From: Saccoglossus kowalevskii
Taxonomy: Eukaryota; Hemichordata; Enteropneusta; Harrimaniidae
Assembly: GCF_000003605.2 (NCBI RefSeq)
Contig: NW_003158051.1
Location: forward strand, 1 to 19,770
Direction of reading: 5' to 3'
Length of the DNA: 19,770 nt
The translations under genes were made by a program, and so were the position numbers. Positions 17,745 through 19,770 of this stretch are shown here, piece after piece. Each line of letters starts with the position of its first letter. Within the stretch, counting starts at the first letter, position 1. Below the pieces are notes generated by a model. The model was given only the letters and a program-made list of their open reading frames with translations, had not been told where the DNA came from and made no database searches.

Positions 17745-18772
17745 TCATGGACTCCTTTAGAGGACAATTTTGAACTGTCGCCCTGTGCACCACGTTTTTT
17801 AGGACAATCCCGGCGAAAATGGTCTGGTGCATTACAGTACCAGCATCCAGATTTCGGTTTATTCTGGTAAGGTGGCTGCTCCCTTACACCAGGCTGCACA
17901 AGCTTTAGCAGAGACTCTATTTGCTCTTGTTGGGCAGCCATCTGCTCACTCAATTTCTTCACGGTGTCCTTCAGTTCACTATCCATAGATACTTCGTGAA
18001 GGGTAGCATCTGATTTAACTTTGGACGTCTTGCTTCCATACCCCATCAATTTCATGATGTGGTCCTGGGCCTCAAAGAATGTGTAATCTGGATGATCACT
18101 AGTTAAACGCCTCAGCTCCATAGAAACATTTCCGTCACGAACAGCTTCAGCCAAACGACTTTTAAGCTGACTTTCTCTGACAGCTTTAAGAGAAGAATCT
18201 AGTTTTACCATTCGATCATATAAATCAACCAGCTTGAGAGAGCATGAAACCAAATCTTCCCTTTCCCCTTGTCTATATGTAAAGAAACGTTGCTGTAACT
18301 GAGGTAGGCTATCGCCATCTCCAAATACTCTGACCAATACTGCAAAGATCTTTTCAGGATCATCCTTCACCGCTTCTCCCCTACCAAGCACTTCACGGCG
18401 AGCTTCTCCTGCTAAGTGTTCAATAATAAAGGCAGCTTTTTCCCTCCCGTCAAGTTTCCTGGTAGCAAGTATGGCTTAGGCATCTTCAATCCATTCATCA
18501 ATAGCCAAATCCATGGGTTTCTCTGGCCTACCTCTAAATCGGTCAAGTCGTCTTGCTTGGGTCAAATAAACCATACGTTCACCAGAACTTTGACTGCTAT
18601 ATTCTTCATTTTCCGCTGACCGACTTTCTTTGTCAACCAGACGCCGAATTTCATCGTGCGCTAATTTGGCATCTGAAACTGCAGCAGCAGCTTCACCCTC
18701 CTGCTTACTGACAGCAAGCTTAAGAGCCTCTACCTGTTGTTCCAGCTCGTGGATTTTCTCCTCTGCCGCCAT
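17732..18772 (-). pseudogene. gag: Gypsy gag with zinc knuckle, one nonsense codon
   Basis: The frame is 346 codons from ATG at 18772 (AATATGGCGG, with G after ATG) to TAG at 17732-17734. Residues about 4-48 form a heptad-rich coiled coil. A capsid-like middle follows, then a second coiled coil rich in Gln/Glu. A single CX2CX4HX4C zinc knuckle (CWYCNAPDHFRRDC, 17804-17845) is followed by a basic tail. Gag packages the element RNA in virus-like particles. TAA at 18476-18478 (residue 99) breaks the frame. One base change from GAA or CAA could create it. Reading resumes in the same frame after the stop. Confidence 0.9.
17738..17744 (-). promoter_or_regulatory. -1 ribosomal frameshift heptamer TTTAAAC
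   Basis: On the minus strand T TTA AAC is in phase with gag and lies 3 nt before the gag TAG. The protease-RT frame is exactly -1 relative to gag and is open through this point. TTTAAAC is a canonical X-XXY-YYZ slippery site. Downstream, AGTAG-TGC-CTACT can pair, and GAGCC with GGCTC further on could form a larger stem. Confidence 0.82.
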
Positions 18773-19086
18773 ATTACATCAAAATAGTCAACGCAAAAAT
18801 AAACTTTACAATACGCACAACATTAAACAAATTGGCACTGATGAATATACAGCGTATACACATATAAATATATATCACCCAATACAAAAATATATACTAT
18901 ATCATAAACATTTTTAAAATGCTAGCTTAACGCTAACTCAGTCAGATATACATTTAATGCCTTCTTTGCCACAAATTCGTCTTCACTGGGCAAACTTCAA
19001 CACTTGGACCATATTCTCACTTTCTTGAACATGTACTCACAGTATCTCCTTGACGTCGCTCCATGGTTGGGGTTGTTGATTGGAAT
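18773..19086 (-). other. Gypsy 5' leader
   Basis: About 310 nt between the primer-binding site and the gag ATG, AT-rich and with no long ORF. A short upstream ATG (complement of 19062-19064) opens about 15 codons. It is followed by GTGAGTACAT (complement of 19031-19040), which resembles a splice donor. Use of either is unproven. Confidence 0.7.
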
Positions 19087-19103
19087 TCCTGCCGACTACG
19101 CCA
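19087..19103 (-). other. Primer-binding site for tRNA-Ser
   Basis: The plus strand reads TCCTGCCGACTACGCCA, the 3' end of an animal-type tRNA-Ser (T-arm end, acceptor strand CGACTAC, discriminator G, then CCA). The element RNA carries its complement, 17 nt, two bases from the presumed LTR end. This would prime minus-strand DNA synthesis. Among Ty3/gypsy elements, tRNA-Ser priming is known, for example in Drosophila 17.6 and 297. Confidence 0.85.
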
Positions 19104-19105
19104 AA

Positions 19106-19770
19106 TGTAACGCAGAAAATATGACACCAGGCAGATGTGAAGTCACCATGCGTTCTTTTAATTTCCAATATGAGCAACTATGAAAGTTAACACGACTGAA
19201 ACCTATATAAATACAATAAATAGTCAAGATTAATACAATGTCATTGGAGGTATGGAGATCATAATTCCAAGTAGAAACCATGATATCAAAATAGAATAGT
19301 TTAGCTACTATGTAAGTACTGAATGTACGAAATACACAATAAACTGAATCATGCCTCTCAATAGACTTAAGTCGACGCATAGAGACTTCCTTTTTTCATG
19401 AATATAAATAAATAACATATAATGCGAGTCAAAGAAATAATATTGCACTAGAGTAGCGTATATAAACTCACCCCAACCAGTACAATTCAGTAACGCCCTA
19501 TGTGATTACATAGTTTCTTTTTACACGCAAACACACCTACAATAATTTAGAACAAATAAACGAGTCGTGATAACTGCTAAACTTAAATCCTTACAATTCG
19601 CACATTTAAACAGTGCCACAAACTCGGACAGTTCTCATTTAGAAAAAACTACAATTCCACAAATATATACATAAATATTACATAAATATTACGCAAATAC
19701 AATAAGAAAAATGAACAATTCATAATAAGTTTATGTATCCCAAATAACTAATTACCACTATGAACAAGTG
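19106..19770 (-). repeat. Gypsy 5' LTR, outer end not determined
   Basis: The inner LTR end is set by the primer-binding site. On the plus strand it begins TGTAACG at 19106, so in element sense it ends CGTTACA. The outer end should show TTACA on the plus strand. Candidates are 19506-19510 and 19592-19596, or it lies beyond the window. Without the 3' LTR it cannot be fixed. The stretch is AT-rich and holds no convincing gene. Confidence 0.6.
19204..19213 (-). promoter_or_regulatory. Possible TATA box in gypsy LTR
   Basis: TATTTATATA on the minus strand lies about 100 bp before the inner LTR end, a plausible place for the element promoter. The region is AT-rich and another TATATAAA lies at about 19459, so this is only a candidate. 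Confidence 0.22.

Larger units (their letters stand above)
15456..19770 (-). mobile_element. Ty3/gypsy LTR retrotransposon, 5' half
   Basis: Read on the minus strand, the order is LTR, tRNA-Ser primer-binding site, leader, gag, protease, RT and RNase H, typical of Metaviridae. The element is cut inside RNase H at about 15456, where PLE 3' UTR begins. Integrase and the 3' LTR are not in the window. Two in-frame stops (18476 and 16548) make this copy inactive. No envelope gene is visible. The subfamily is not assigned. Confidence 0.93.

Noticed and set aside
18630-18917. Plus-strand ORFs of 60-95 codons opposite gypsy gag and pol.
   Set aside because: They are shadows of clear minus-strand coding sequence.
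19087-19103. A tRNA-Ser gene fragment on the plus strand.
   Set aside because: Only the 3' 17 nt match and no tRNA body precedes them. The position next to an LTR end explains it as a primer-binding site.
19096-19380. 94-codon minus-strand ORF in the gypsy LTR.
   Set aside because: It sits across the LTR and the primer-binding-site edge, has no family resemblance, and lies in AT-rich sequence.
18806-19620. Similar strings TTACAATACGCAC (about 18806) and TTACAATTCGCAC (about 19591), as a possible LTR-leader duplication.
   Set aside because: Similarity lasts only about 30 bp with gaps in AT-rich sequence, so it is too weak to call.
1-19770. Telomeric location, expected for endonuclease-lacking PLEs.
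   Set aside because: I saw no runs of TTAGGG-type repeats or their complement at any junction.

Overview
This window is eukaryotic, most likely from an invertebrate or other animal genome. It is AT-rich and consists almost wholly of two retroelements. No host gene is recognisable. The organism cannot be named from the sequence. Animal origin is inferred from a Penelope-like element (PLE) and from a Ty3/gypsy primer-binding site that matches the 3' end of an animal-type tRNA-Ser.

Positions 1 to about 15455, plus strand: a head-to-tail array of seven PLE-derived units. In order they are short (1051 bp), long (2479), short (1051), long (2472), long (2479), long (2470), and one terminal unit (12003 to about 15455) that alone carries the 3' half of the reverse transcriptase (RT). 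Each unit has a T-rich leader or pseudo-LTR module (B), a small overlapping upstream ORF, a basic ORF1 of about 170 codons, and, in long units, the first part of ORF2 (RT). Long units stop at one identical RT breakpoint and pass into a diverged leader copy (A, 314 bp) and then the next B. Short units stop at one identical breakpoint near the end of ORF1. Units 1+2 and 3+4 form a duplicated higher-order repeat of about 3.5 kb. Every RT copy is truncated or broken. The RT has no GIY-YIG endonuclease after it.

Positions 15157 to about 15455: the 3' untranslated region of the terminal PLE, with a hammerhead-ribozyme-like fold and a second long hairpin.

Positions about 15456 to 19770, minus strand: the 5' half of a Ty3/gypsy retrotransposon. 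Reading from high to low coordinates it has a 5' LTR, a tRNA-Ser primer-binding site, a leader, gag with a zinc knuckle, a textbook -1 frameshift heptamer, protease, RT and a truncated RNase H. Two in-frame stops disable it. RNase H ends abruptly where the PLE begins, so the array may have inserted into this element. If so, the missing RNase H end, integrase and 3' LTR should lie left of position 1.

The main points of interest are the PLE turned into a satellite-like array with readable recombination joints, RNA structures in the PLE (post-ORF1 hairpins, a covarying leader hairpin, the hammerhead-like motif), the endonuclease-less RT, and the gypsy frameshift site. One cluster of homopolymer deletions looks like an assembly error.
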